Below, piece by piece: positions 16,099-25,702 of a stretch of DNA of 34,488 bases; position 1 is the first letter of the stretch, and every line of letters begins with the position of its first letter. The notes under the pieces are model-generated. The model had not been told where the DNA came from, made no database searches, and saw only the letters and a program-made list of their open reading frames with translations. Origin of the DNA: Desulfonatronovibrio sp. (GTDB taxonomy: Bacteria; Desulfobacterota; Desulfovibrionia; Desulfovibrionales; Desulfonatronovibrionaceae); NCBI GenBank assembly GCA_003557865.1, contig PWNK01000157.1, forward strand, positions 1 through 34,488, read 5' to 3'. Both the position numbers and the translations under genes were made by a program.

Positions 16099-17508
16099 AT
16101 GATCAGATTGAAGCAGAAGGGAACATGCCTCCCGGCGGACACCCAGACTCCGGTTTCACTGTATCTGGGTTTTGTGGGCCGGGAAAAGGGCGTTCTGCTG
16201 GAAAGTTCCGAAGTTGACGGAAGGTTGGGGCGCTACAGCCTGCTTGCCTGGGACTTCAGAATGCAGCTTGGGTGCCTAGACGGGAAGCTGACGGTCAAGG
16301 TCCTGGACCACCGCCTGGACAAGCTCAAGGAGCTGGAAGGAACTGAGTTTACCGCAGGGCTGCGCCGGGTGCTGCAGGAGATTGAGATTGAACCGGACAC
16401 GGAATTTGACCTGCCTCCCATGACCCGAGCCCTTTACGGCTATCTGGGCTACGGCCTGAGCGGCCTGCTGGAGCCCAGCCTTGGGCAGGCCCTGCCCTTG
16501 AAAGAGACTGAAGCTCAGCTTGTGCTCCCGGGCCGGGTTCTTCTTTTTGATCACCTTCACTACCATTGTTTCTATCTTTGTCTTGATACCGATACATCAT
16601 TGCCCAAACCCAAACCCTCCAGGGCCAAATCTGATTTCAAGATAGGCAAGATAAGCACAAGGCCGGAACAGAAGCAGTTTCAGGACAGGGTAGTCAAGAC
16701 CAAAGAGCTCATCAGGCAGGGCGAGGCCATTCAGGTGGTTCTCTCCACCCGTTTTGAAGCCGCGTTCAAAGGGGATCCTTTTCTGGTCTACAGACACCTG
16801 CGGAGGATAAACCCTTCCCCGTGTACCTTTTATCTGAAGCTTGAGGATATAACCCTCATGGGATCTTCACCGGAGCTCATGGTCAAGTGCGGGCAGAACG
16901 TTCTGCAGCTCAGGCCCATTGCCGGGACAAGACCCAGGGGAGAAACCGAGAAAGAGGATCAGGCGCTGGCGGATGAACTGCTGGGCGATGAAAAGGAGCG
17001 GGCGGAACATGTCATGCTGGTTGATCTGGGACGCAATGACCTGGGCAGGATAGCTGAGTCAGGAAGCGTTGAAGTTGATAAATTCATGCAGGTGGAACGT
17101 TTCTCCCATGTCATGCACATGACCTCCTACCTGTCAGCCAGGCTGAAAAAGGACCTGGACGTTATCCATATCCTCAAGGCCTCTTTCCCGGCGGGAACGG
17201 TTTCCGGGGCTCCCAAGATCAGGGCCATGCAGATCATTTCAGAAATGGAAGATATCCCCCGTGGACCATATGCCGGAGCCATCGGCTGGATTGGGCTGGA
17301 CCGGGGGGCAGTGAACATGGATACCGGGATAACCATCAGGAGTCTTTGGATCAGGGATGGAAAGATCAGCTGGCAGGCCGGTGCCGGCGTGGTTTTTGAT
17401 TCTGTCCCCCGGAAAGAGTGGGAGGAATGCGCCAACAAGGCCAAGGCTATCCGCAAGGCCTTGAGCTATACAGGAGGTACGGATGATTTTGCTCATCGAC
17501 AACTATGA
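16099..17508 (+). CDS. trpE: Anthranilate synthase component I
   Basis: PSPCTFYLKLEDITLMGSSPELMVK...LRPIAGTRPRGETEKED...LVDLGRNDLGRIAESGSVEVDKFMQVERFSHVMHMTSYLSARL...SFPAGTVSGAPKIRAMQIISEME; SD aaaggag. Confidence 0.95.
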   Translation: MIRLKQKGTCLPADTQTPVSLYLGFVGREKGVLLESSEVDGRLGRYSLLAWDFRMQLGCLDGKLTVKVLDHRLDKLKELEGTEFTAGLRRVLQEIEIEPDTEFDLPPMTRALYGYLGYGLSGLLEPSLGQALPLKETEAQLVLPGRVLLFDHLHYHCFYLCLDTDTSLPKPKPSRAKSDFKIGKISTRPEQKQFQDRVVKTKELIRQGEAIQVVLSTRFEAAFKGDPFLVYRHLRRINPSPCTFYLKLEDITLMGSSPELMVKCGQNVLQLRPIAGTRPRGETEKEDQALADELLGDEKERAEHVMLVDLGRNDLGRIAESGSVEVDKFMQVERFSHVMHMTSYLSARLKKDLDVIHILKASFPAGTVSGAPKIRAMQIISEMEDIPRGPYAGAIGWIGLDRGAVNMDTGITIRSLWIRDGKISWQAGAGVVFDSVPRKEWEECANKAKAIRKALSYTGGTDDFAHRQL

Positions 17509-18055
17509 TTCCTTTACTTTCAACCTGGTTCAGGTGCTTCAAAAAATGGGTGTGGACCCGGTTGTTGTTAGAAACAATGACCCCTTTGTGTTTGAAGCTC
17601 TTGAAGGAGAGCTCGAGGCCGCGGTCATTTCGCCGGGTCCCGGAAGGCCTGAGCATGCCGGGCTCTGTCTTGAATTCCTGCACAGGCTGGACCCGACTGT
17701 TCCTGTTCTGGGGGTCTGTCTCGGCCATCAGGTCCTGGGTCATTTAGCCGGGGCAAAGGTCAGGGTGGCGGACAGGATCATGCACGGCAAGACCAGCATG
17801 GTTCACCATGAACAGCAGGGCATATTCAGCGGGGTCCCAAACCCCTTTGAGGTCTGCCGGTATCACTCCCTTGTGGTTGAACCAGAGGATCAAAGGGGAT
17901 TCAAGGTTACGGCCTGGACCGAAGAAAAGGAGGTCATGGGCCTGGAGTACGCTGATCGCGCCTGGATGGGGGTTCAGTTTCATCCAGAGTCGATCCTGAC
18001 GCCCATGGGCCCGGTTATTGTCAAGAATTTTCTTGGTATGGCGGGGATCAGATAA
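17483..18055 (+). CDS. trpG: Anthranilate synthase component II (glutamine amidotransferase)
   Basis: MILLIDNYDSFTFNLVQ...ISPGPGRPEHAGLCL...PVLGVCLGHQ...GVQFHPESILTPMG. Confidence 0.95.
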   Translation: MILLIDNYDSFTFNLVQVLQKMGVDPVVVRNNDPFVFEALEGELEAAVISPGPGRPEHAGLCLEFLHRLDPTVPVLGVCLGHQVLGHLAGAKVRVADRIMHGKTSMVHHEQQGIFSGVPNPFEVCRYHSLVVEPEDQRGFKVTAWTEEKEVMGLEYADRAWMGVQFHPESILTPMGPVIVKNFLGMAGIR

Positions 18056-18079
18056 CAGATTGTTAAGAGGGGAACCAGC

Positions 18080-19072
18080 ATGAACATTCAAAGATCACTA
18101 AACAGGATCTGCAGCGGGCAGAACCTTGAATACCCGGAAAGCCTTGATCTTTTCAGGGCCCTTTTTGAAGGTCGGCTGACAGCGGCCCAGAGCGGCGCAT
18201 TGCTGATGGGACTGAGATTAAAGGGTGAAACAGGGGATGAACTGGGAGCCGCGGTGGAGGTGGCCCTGGAACGGGCCAGACTGGTCAGCGGAATAAAGGG
18301 GCAGCGCATTGACACCTGCGGCACGGGTGGAGACGGAAGGAGCAGCTTCAACTGTTCCACAGCAGTAGCCTTTTTTCTGGCTGATGCCGGGGTCAGGGTG
18401 GTCAAGCACGGCAACCGGGCTGTTTCCAGTTCCTGCGGCAGCGCGGACGTGGTAGAAGCCCTGGGACTGCCACTGCTCAGTGAACCTTCCCTGGTTGAAC
18501 CTGAGCTGAGAAGGACCAATTTCGCTTTTCTGTTTGCTCCGCATTTTCATCCAAGCTTTGCGGGTATTGCCCCCCTGCGCAAGGAACTGGGCATCAGGAG
18601 CATATTCAACCTCATGGGACCGCTTCTTAATCCGGCCAGACCCACGCACCAGATCCTGGGAGTGCCCGGAGAATCATTCATGCCCATTGTGGCCTGGGTT
18701 CTGCAGAAAAATGATGTCCATTCAGCCGCTGTGATTCACGGGGCTGAAGGATTTGACGAGCTGACGCCATGCGGTGTGAACAAGGTTGTTTTTGTGCGTG
18801 AGGGAAAACTCATCCCTGGTCTCATTGAGCCGGAAGAGATGGGTTTCTCCCGGTGTTCCCCCGGGGATATGGCCTGCAAGGATAAAGAAGAGGCTCTTTC
18901 CAGACAGAGGGAAGTCCTTTCCGGCTCCGGACCTCGGGCCATGCAGGACATGGTATCCCTGAACCTGGGGCTGGCCATCCACCTTCTCGAACCCGGCCGG
19001 AACCTCAGGGAGTGCATGGCTCAGGCCAGGGAGATGGTCCGGTCCGGCCTGAAGAATATAAAGGTCTGCTGA
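18080..19072 (+). CDS. trpD: Anthranilate phosphoribosyltransferase
   Basis: DTCGTGGDGRSSFNCSTAVAFFLADAGVRVVKHGNRAVSSSCGSADVVEALG...GIRSIFNLMGPLLNPARP. Confidence 0.95.
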   Translation: MNIQRSLNRICSGQNLEYPESLDLFRALFEGRLTAAQSGALLMGLRLKGETGDELGAAVEVALERARLVSGIKGQRIDTCGTGGDGRSSFNCSTAVAFFLADAGVRVVKHGNRAVSSSCGSADVVEALGLPLLSEPSLVEPELRRTNFAFLFAPHFHPSFAGIAPLRKELGIRSIFNLMGPLLNPARPTHQILGVPGESFMPIVAWVLQKNDVHSAAVIHGAEGFDELTPCGVNKVVFVREGKLIPGLIEPEEMGFSRCSPGDMACKDKEEALSRQREVLSGSGPRAMQDMVSLNLGLAIHLLEPGRNLRECMAQAREMVRSGLKNIKVC

Positions 19073-19073
19073 G

Positions 19074-19847
19074 ATGGATAATGAAATGCTCAAGAAATTC
19101 ATTGACGCTAAAAAACAGGAGATACTTGAATTAAAGCGGCAAGAGGCTGGGCAGGGTCTGCCAAAGCCTTACCCTGGACACAGGCCTGAACTGGTAAAGG
19201 CCCTGTCCCGGCCGGGACCTTCGGTGATTGCCGAATATAAAAGGGCCTCGCCCTCCAGAGGAGTGATAAATACCGCCCTGTCAGCCGGTGATGCTGCGAA
19301 AATGTTTGTCAGGGGCGGAGCCAGGGCTTTTTCAGTGCTCACTGAGCACAAGTTTTTCCAGGGAGATCTGGATTTCCTGGGTGCCTTTGCCGGGCATGGT
19401 CTGCCGGTGCTGCGCAAGGATTTTCTTTTTCACCCCCTGCAGGTCAGGCAGACAGCGTCTACCCCGGCCTCAGCCCTGCTGTTTATCGTCAGGATTATCC
19501 AGGACAGGCACCTCTTAAAGGAGCTGGTAAAGATCAGCCAGGGACTGGGTCTGGAGCCGGTGGTGGAAATTTTCAACCACCAGGAACTGGAACAGGCCAG
19601 GTTCTCCGGGGCCAGGATCATCCTGGTCAACAACAGGGACCTGGACAGTATGAAGATTGACCTGAATACCGGTAAAGAGCTGATAGGTGAGAAAGACAGC
19701 CTGGAAACATGGATTTGCGCCAGCGGACTGGATAGTAAATACCAGGTTTATGAGTTTTACCATCTCGGTTTTGAAGCGTTTTTAATCGGAACGGGCATCA
19801 TGTCCAGTGATGATCCTGAAGATAAGTTAAGAGAGTTCAGCTCATGA
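19074..19847 (+). CDS. trpC: Indole-3-glycerol phosphate synthase
   Basis: VIAEYKRASPSRGVIN...SVLTEHKFFQGDLDFL...LPVLRKDFLFHPLQV...ILVNNRDLDSMKIDL; start ATG 19074 overlaps the trpD stop. Confidence 0.93.
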   Translation: MDNEMLKKFIDAKKQEILELKRQEAGQGLPKPYPGHRPELVKALSRPGPSVIAEYKRASPSRGVINTALSAGDAAKMFVRGGARAFSVLTEHKFFQGDLDFLGAFAGHGLPVLRKDFLFHPLQVRQTASTPASALLFIVRIIQDRHLLKELVKISQGLGLEPVVEIFNHQELEQARFSGARIILVNNRDLDSMKIDLNTGKELIGEKDSLETWICASGLDSKYQVYEFYHLGFEAFLIGTGIMSSDDPEDKLREFSS

Positions 19848-20473
19848 GCGGGCTGCTCATAAAGGTCTGCGGTCTGACTCTTGAAAGTGACCTGCTTTTC
19901 TGCCAGGAGAGCGGAGTTGATTTGACCGGCTTTATTTTCCATCCTGAAAGTCCCAGGTTTGTCAGCCCGGATATGGTCGGGTCCTGGAAAAAGAAAAGGG
20001 AAATCAGGGTAGGAGTATTTGTAAGACATTCTCCGGCTGAGATAATAAAGATCATTGACCGGGCTGAGCTTGATCTGGTCCAGCTGCATGGGGAACAGAA
20101 GCCTGAAGACTGTATGGCAGTGGGAAAAGACAGGGTAATCCGGGCATTCTGGCCGGAACGCTTTAACAGCTTGGAAGATTTTCAGATGGAACTGGAGCTG
20201 TTCAGGGATACCTGCCGTTATTTTCTTTTTGACTCCGGCAAAAGCGCCGGAGGCCACGGAAGAAGGATCACCAGTCCATGGATAAGAGGAATTGACAGCC
20301 CCAGACCATTTTTTCTGGCAGGGGGACTGGGACCGGACAATGCTGGAAAGGCCCTGAACATGGGAATGGCAGGAATTGACCTCAATTCAGGGGTTGAAAA
20401 GAATCCGGGCCGTAAGGACTGGAAAAAAATTGAGCAGGTTATAAATATCTTGAGAGTAAAAAGTAAAAAATAA
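19844..20473 (+). CDS. trpF: Phosphoribosylanthranilate isomerase
   Basis: LIKVCGLTLESDLLFCQESGVDLTGFIFHPESPRFV...DLVQLHGEQ...FDSGKSAGGHGRRI...FLAGGLGPDNAGKAL...IDLNSGVEKNPGRKD. Confidence 0.93.
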   Translation: MSGLLIKVCGLTLESDLLFCQESGVDLTGFIFHPESPRFVSPDMVGSWKKKREIRVGVFVRHSPAEIIKIIDRAELDLVQLHGEQKPEDCMAVGKDRVIRAFWPERFNSLEDFQMELELFRDTCRYFLFDSGKSAGGHGRRITSPWIRGIDSPRPFFLAGGLGPDNAGKALNMGMAGIDLNSGVEKNPGRKDWKKIEQVINILRVKSKK

Positions 20474-20622
20474 GTAACAGTTTAGCCATTCACATGTAGC
20501 ACTGGGACTGGCTCTCCCGGGACCCACTTGGCCATAAAATATGAATACAACTTCAAAATGCAGCTCAGGTTGGTGCCGGGGTGCCTGTCCCCTGCTTCCT
20601 TAAAAAAGGGCTAAACTGTTAC
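20474..20622. repeat. ~149-bp element with 14-bp perfect terminal inverted repeats, between trpF and trpB
   Basis: gtaacagtttagcc (20474-20487) and ggctaaactgttac (20609-20622) are exact reverse complements; interior carries gggactggctctcccggg and gtgccggggtgcctgtcccc. Confidence 0.75.
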
Positions 20623-20758
20623 AAAAATAAAATAACAGCAAGCCCGGGAAATCAAGTTGTACGGTTATGGAGCGGACATGGAGAAACTTGCATATAGTCA
20701 ATAAAAACAGATAAATGTCAAAATATGACTGTCAGTAAAATATTGTCGGGAGACGAAA

Positions 20759-21928
20759 ATGAGAAAAGGATATTTCGGAGAATTCGGAGGACAGTTTGTG
20801 CCCGAGCTTCTGGTCCCGCCCCTGACCGAGCTGGAAAAGGCCATGCAGGATATCATGGACGGCCCGCAGTTCAGGAAAGAGCTGGACCAGCTGTTCAGTG
20901 AGTTTGTGGGCAGGCCCACCCCCATCTGCAGATGCGCCAACCTCTCCCGGGATCTGGGGTTTGATTTATGGCTCAAAAGGGAAGACCTGGCTCATACCGG
21001 TGCACACAAAATCAATAATACTGTCGGCCAGGGCCTGCTGGCCAGGTATATGGGCAAGAAGTGCCTGCTGGCCGAAACCGGGGCCGGCCAGCACGGGGTG
21101 GCCACGGCCACGGCAGCCGCGGTCCTGGGTCTGGAGTGCATCGTGTTCATGGGCGCATTGGATGTCAAAAGACAAAGCCACAATGTGCGGAGGATGGAGC
21201 TTCTGGGGGCAAAGGTGGAGCCGGTGCAAAGCGGAACCAGGACTCTCAAGGATGCCATAAACGCGGCGCTCAGATACTGGATTGGACATCAGCAGGACAC
21301 CCACTACTGCCTGGGTTCGGCTGTGGGTCCTCATCCTTTCCCCTTGCTGGTCAGAAAGCTGCAGTCAGTAATCGGCCGGGAGGCCAGAAGCCAGTTTATG
21401 GAAAAAACCGGGAGGCTTCCGGATTATGTGGTTGCCTGTGTTGGCGGCGGATCCAACGCCGTGGGCATTTTTCACCCTTTTGCCAGGGACCCCCATGTAA
21501 ATCTGGTTGGAGTTGAAGCTGGAGGGGAGGGTACCCCTGGGTGCCACCACTCCGCCACTTTGTGCAGGGGCAGTTTCGGAGTTCTGCACGGAACCCGGAC
21601 TTATCTTCTCCAGACAGAGGAAGGTCAGATCATGCCCTCTCATTCCGTGGCTCCCGGTCTTGACTATCCAGGGGTAGGACCCGAGCATGCCCACCTGAAG
21701 GAAAGCGGCCGGGCCACATATGAAGTGATTTATGACCAACAGGCCCTGGAGGCGTTTTATCTGTTGTCCGGCAGGGAAGGCATCATCCCGGCTCTGGAAA
21801 GCTCCCACGCCCTGGCCTGGGTTATCGCCCGGAAAAACAGGATAAAACCTGAAAGCATGGTCCTGGTCAATCTTTCCGGGCGGGGGGATAAGGATCTGGA
21901 TATTGTCCGGGAGATTGAAGCACAATGA
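20759..21928 (+). CDS. trpB: Tryptophan synthase beta chain
   Basis: [22 protein letters not shown]...[30 protein letters not shown]...[19 protein letters not shown]...[15 protein letters not shown]...[11 protein letters not shown]. Confidence 0.97.
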   Translation: MRKGYFGEFGGQFVPELLVPPLTELEKAMQDIMDGPQFRKELDQLFSEFVGRPTPICRCANLSRDLGFDLWLKREDLAHTGAHKINNTVGQGLLARYMGKKCLLAETGAGQHGVATATAAAVLGLECIVFMGALDVKRQSHNVRRMELLGAKVEPVQSGTRTLKDAINAALRYWIGHQQDTHYCLGSAVGPHPFPLLVRKLQSVIGREARSQFMEKTGRLPDYVVACVGGGSNAVGIFHPFARDPHVNLVGVEAGGEGTPGCHHSATLCRGSFGVLHGTRTYLLQTEEGQIMPSHSVAPGLDYPGVGPEHAHLKESGRATYEVIYDQQALEAFYLLSGREGIIPALESSHALAWVIARKNRIKPESMVLVNLSGRGDKDLDIVREIEAQ

Positions 21929-22028
21929 CATGGCCGGCGGCAGAGTGCAGCTCGTCTGGATTATCCCCGAAAACTGCAGGGATATGGATCAAAATAACCA
22001 AGTTCACGGATTCAGTGGAGATACTGTC

Positions 22029-22799
22029 ATGAAAAAAGAAAACCTTCTCACCCAGCGGATCAATGAGGCGGTGCGAAGAGGTCGCAAGGCTTTGATTCCT
22101 TTTGTTCCCGCAGGGTTTCCCAGCAAGGATGCGTTCTGGGATATTATTTTGGAGCTGGATGATTCAGGAGCGGATATAATTGAAATTGGAGTCCCCTTTT
22201 CTGATCCGGTAGCTGACGGGCCCATTGTGGAAAGTGCGTCCATCAGGTGTCTTGAACAGGGAGTAAGTCTCTCGTGGATAATGAGCGAGCTGTTGAAATA
22301 CAGGGAGAAGCTGAGAGCGGGTATTGTGCTCATGGGTTATTATAACCCCTTTCTGCAGTACGGTCTGAGAAGGCTCTCGACGGAAGCAGAAAAAGCAGGG
22401 GTGAACGGGCTGATCATTCCGGACCTGATTCTGGAAGAGGTCCGTCCCCATCTGGAGCTGTTCGGGGACTTCCATCTGTCTTTTACCCCCCTGGTGGGAC
22501 TTAATACTTCCAAAGAACGCATGCGGGAATACTCCGGCATAAGTCCGGCCTTTGTCTATCTGGTGTCGGTTCTTGGCATTACCGGAACCAGGGCCAGCGC
22601 TGACCGTCTGCTGCGGGCAAAGCTGGCTGAGGTTAAAGAAGCCTTTGACTGTCCTGTAGCCCTGGGCTTTGGACTCAGCTCCAGGGCTCAGCTTGATCCC
22701 ATAGCTGATCTGGTGGATGCCGTGGTCTTTGGCAGTGCCCTTATTGAACATCTTGACTCGGGCCGAAAGGCTTCAGAATTTATGAAGGCCTGGAAGTAA
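22029..22799 (+). CDS. trpA: Tryptophan synthase alpha chain
   Basis: LIPFVPAGFPSKDAFWDIILELDDSGADIIEIGVPFSDPVADGPIVESASIRCLEQGVSL...VLMGYYNPFLQYGL...GLIIPDLILEE. Start ATG 22029 preferred over the listed GTG at 21903, whose extension overlaps trpB. Confidence 0.95.
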   Translation: MKKENLLTQRINEAVRRGRKALIPFVPAGFPSKDAFWDIILELDDSGADIIEIGVPFSDPVADGPIVESASIRCLEQGVSLSWIMSELLKYREKLRAGIVLMGYYNPFLQYGLRRLSTEAEKAGVNGLIIPDLILEEVRPHLELFGDFHLSFTPLVGLNTSKERMREYSGISPAFVYLVSVLGITGTRASADRLLRAKLAEVKEAFDCPVALGFGLSSRAQLDPIADLVDAVVFGSALIEHLDSGRKASEFMKAWK

Positions 22800-23070
22800 G
22801 ACGTCCCTGCAAATGTTTTTTTGCAAAGGCAGAGGACTTAAGGCGGAAGACAGATGCCCCGGCGTCCAGCATCCCTGTGTACCGGGAAAGGTTAGTGGGT
22901 TATGAAGTGCTGTTTTCTTGAACCAAGCCTTGTTCTTGGACCTTTGGCCGCCGCCCCTGAACAGGGATCAGCTTGAAGATATTAATTCCCCGGCTCTTTC
23001 CCGGTTTTGCTTGGCACCAAAAGTTTGAAAAGAAGTATCTGTTCACCACATTTCTCTACTTTCAGATAAA

Positions 23071-23241
23071 GCCTGCATCCTAATTTGTTTTCGCCATTGC
23101 TGCTTGTTTGACCAGCCATGAGCCCGTTAGTCAAAATCATGGACAAGGAAAACCTCAAAGCTACTTGAATAAATTAATGGTTTTGACTTACGGGCTCATG
23201 CTGGGAGTTTGCAGCAACAGAAAACAAATTAGGATGCAGGC
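23071..23241. repeat. 171-bp long near-palindrome (MITE-like or structured RNA candidate)
   Basis: gcctgcatcctaatttgttttc (23071-23092) is the exact reverse complement of gaaaacaaattaggatgcaggc (23220-23241); inner arms catgagcccgttagtcaaaa / ttttgacttacgggctcatg differ at one position. Confidence 0.85.
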
Positions 23242-23280
23242 TGACATCGCAGCATGGTGAATAGTTACGAAAAGAATAAA

Positions 23281-23316
23281 AAACCCCGGACGACTGAGGT
23301 CGAGCCGGGGTTTTTT
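23281..23316 (-). terminator. Intrinsic terminator downstream of rpmB (T tracts on both sides)
   Basis: aaaccccgg acgactgaggtcgag ccggggtttttt. Confidence 0.8.
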
Positions 23317-23339
23317 CAAAAAGAAGTGAAAAAGTCCGG

Positions 23340-23540
23340 TCAATTCACTGCAGGCTTGGCAACAGCTCCTGAACGCAGGCATCTGGTACAGACGTCTATC
23401 CTGGTGATCCTGCCATGACTGTTCCTGGTTCTGACTCTCTGCAGATTGGGAAGAAACCTTCTTTTGCTGCGGTTATTGGCATGGCTGACATTGTTGCCGA
23501 CCTGCGGCTTTTTCCCGCAGACAGCGCATAGTTTACTCAT
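23340..23540 (-). CDS. rpmB: 50S ribosomal protein L28
   Basis: [64 protein letters not shown]; start revised to ATG at 23540. Confidence 0.96.
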   Translation of the reverse strand: MSKLCAVCGKKPQVGNNVSHANNRSKRRFLPNLQRVRTRNSHGRITRIDVCTRCLRSGAVAKPAVN

Positions 23541-23708
23541 AATAAATCCCTCCTGGTCCGTGCAAATCATCCCTGGCGGGATTTTGCAATGCTTGATTTA
23601 GAAATAAAGCTGGTTTTGTATCCTGAAAATTAAAAGATGGCAAGAGTAAAAATCTTGACATCAACCCGGGTTGCAAGCTAATGCTCGCTCTTGCACTTGG
23701 GATTTAAT

Positions 23709-24236
23709 ATGCATGAACAGTGGTTGCCCATATCAGACATCCCGGTCCAAGGCCGGGAGTTTTATTTTGAAGATGACCGGGAATGGGCCGGACTTTGCTT
23801 TGAGCTTGGTGAAGATTACAGCCCCTTGGCAGGGATGACCGCCGTACTGACAGTTTTTCCTCAAAAGCAGGGTGTTTATTTCAAGGGTTTCATCACAGGG
23901 CTGATAGAATCTCCATGTTTCCGCTGCCTTGAGGCCGGACAGGTTTATGTTGATCATCACTTTGATGTTTTTGAGGACTTTGAAGAATACCGCCAAGAGT
24001 CGCTGGCTGCGGGAATCCTCAAATTCGAAAACGGCTCATGGTCGGTCAATATCCTTCAGGTTATCCGGGAGCAGCTGGTCCTGGCCTTGCCGAATAAAAT
24101 ATTGTGCAGCCCTGACTGCCTTGGACTGTGCCCGGCCTGCGGCGAAAACATGAATCTGGACATGTGCAGATGCGAGACAGATGCCGGCGACCCCAGGCTG
24201 CAAATACTTCGCAATTTAAAAATAAAAACGAATTAA
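23709..24236 (+). CDS. YceD/DUF177 family protein
   Basis: CFRCLEAGQVYVDHHFDVF...VIREQLVLALPNKILCSPDCLGLCPACGENMN; located immediately upstream of rpmF. Confidence 0.88.
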   Translation: MHEQWLPISDIPVQGREFYFEDDREWAGLCFELGEDYSPLAGMTAVLTVFPQKQGVYFKGFITGLIESPCFRCLEAGQVYVDHHFDVFEDFEEYRQESLAAGILKFENGSWSVNILQVIREQLVLALPNKILCSPDCLGLCPACGENMNLDMCRCETDAGDPRLQILRNLKIKTN

Positions 24237-24247
24237 TGAGGTAAAAA

Positions 24248-24436
24248 ATGGCGTTACCCAAAAAGAAAACTTCCAAATCCAAAAAAGGCATGCGCAGGTC
24301 ACACGATCATGTTCCCACACCAAACTACATCTATTGCGAATGCGGTGAAGCCACGCTTCCGCACAGAGTGTGTCCCGACTGCGTGATATACAAAGGACGC
24401 CAGTATTTAAGGCCACAGCAGGATGCAGCCAGCTAA
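24248..24436 (+). CDS. rpmF: 50S ribosomal protein L32
   Basis: MALPKKKTSKSKKGMRRSHDHVPTPNYIYCECGEATLPHRVCPDCVIYKGRQYL. Confidence 0.96.
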   Translation: MALPKKKTSKSKKGMRRSHDHVPTPNYIYCECGEATLPHRVCPDCVIYKGRQYLRPQQDAAS

Positions 24437-25478
24437 GCCCAGGATCGTTGTTGACGCCATGGGCGGAGACTTTGGTCCGGAGGTTGTAGTTCCTGGAGCC
24501 CTGTCTGCCGCCAGGAAAGACAACCTTAACCTGCTCCTGGTTGGTAATGAGCAGGAAATTGAAAAAGCTCTGGCCAGCCAGAAACATAAGAACATCGACA
24601 TTGAAATTGCCCACGCTCCAGAAGTAGTGGGAATGTCGGAAAAGCCATCTGACGTTCTTCGAAAGAAGAAGAACTCATCCATTCAGGTTGCCTTCAGTCT
24701 GGTCCGGGAGGGCAAGGGGCAGGGAGTAGTCAGCGCCGGTAATTCCGGGGCGTCCCTGGCCTGCGGGATGTTTACCCTGGGGCGGATTAAGGGGGTTGAG
24801 AGGCCTGCCCTGGCTTCCATTCTGCCTTCAGAAAAAGGCCCGGTTATTCTAATTGATGTCGGGGCCAACGTGGAGTGCAAGTCCTACCACCTTGTCCAGT
24901 TCGGACTCATGGCCGATGTTTTCGCCAGAAGCGTGCTTCATGTCCAGAAGCCAAAAATCGGGATACTGACCATCGGTGAAGAGGATGACAAAGGGAACAA
25001 CCTGGTACGGGAAACAGTCAAGCTGTTCAAAATGTCCTCTCTGAACTTCGTGGGTAATATTGAAGGCCGGGATTTTTTCACTGGAAAGGCGGATGTCATT
25101 GTCTGTGATGGATTCGTGGGAAATGTATCCCTGAAGCTTATGGAAGGTCTGGCCATTTCCCTGTTCAAAATTCTCAAGGAAGAAGTAAACAAAAGCTGGC
25201 TGGCCAGACTGGGATTTCTACTTGGAATAGGGGCTCTTAAAAGGTTCAGCCGGCGCATCGATTACGCTGAATACGGGGGCGCTCCTCTGCTGGGGCTGAA
25301 CGGTATCGGCATTGTCTGCCATGGATCTTCCAATTCAAAGGCCATTGGAAATGCGGTGCTCATGGCCGGGGAGTTCATCAGAAACGGCGCCAATCAGCTG
25401 CTCATTGACGGGCTTGGTGCCAACAAGGACATCAGCATTTTCGGCAAAAAGGCTCTTCCCGGGCTTGCTTCCAGGTGA
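24423..25478 (+). CDS. plsX: Phosphate acyltransferase PlsX
   Basis: IVVDAMGGDFGPEVVVPGAL...VSAGNSGASLACGMFTLGRIKGVERPALASILPS...LIDVGANVECK...LIDGLGANKDISIFGKKA. Confidence 0.95.
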   Translation: MQPAKPRIVVDAMGGDFGPEVVVPGALSAARKDNLNLLLVGNEQEIEKALASQKHKNIDIEIAHAPEVVGMSEKPSDVLRKKKNSSIQVAFSLVREGKGQGVVSAGNSGASLACGMFTLGRIKGVERPALASILPSEKGPVILIDVGANVECKSYHLVQFGLMADVFARSVLHVQKPKIGILTIGEEDDKGNNLVRETVKLFKMSSLNFVGNIEGRDFFTGKADVIVCDGFVGNVSLKLMEGLAISLFKILKEEVNKSWLARLGFLLGIGALKRFSRRIDYAEYGGAPLLGLNGIGIVCHGSSNSKAIGNAVLMAGEFIRNGANQLLIDGLGANKDISIFGKKALPGLASR

Positions 25479-25702
25479 TTCTTTTTGCCCCGGGTTCCGG
25501 AGAACATTCAATATACAGCTTCAGACTGATATATTTGCAGCGATCTTTTACATATATTGAAGGTTGAGAGTTTAAGGTGAAAGGTTACAGCAAGCCGGAT
25601 GAAGCAGAAGGTTAAGTCGATTGCCCATGCGGGAATTCATAGCCTTGCTGCTGGTAAGTAGCAGCAGGACGATCCAGGACAACTTTTGACTGTCAAGTGC
25701 AT

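Noticed and set aside
23188-23382. 64-aa minus-strand ORF spanning the palindrome and the rpmB terminator
   Set aside because: Covers a palindrome arm and an intrinsic terminator; no plausible protein features.
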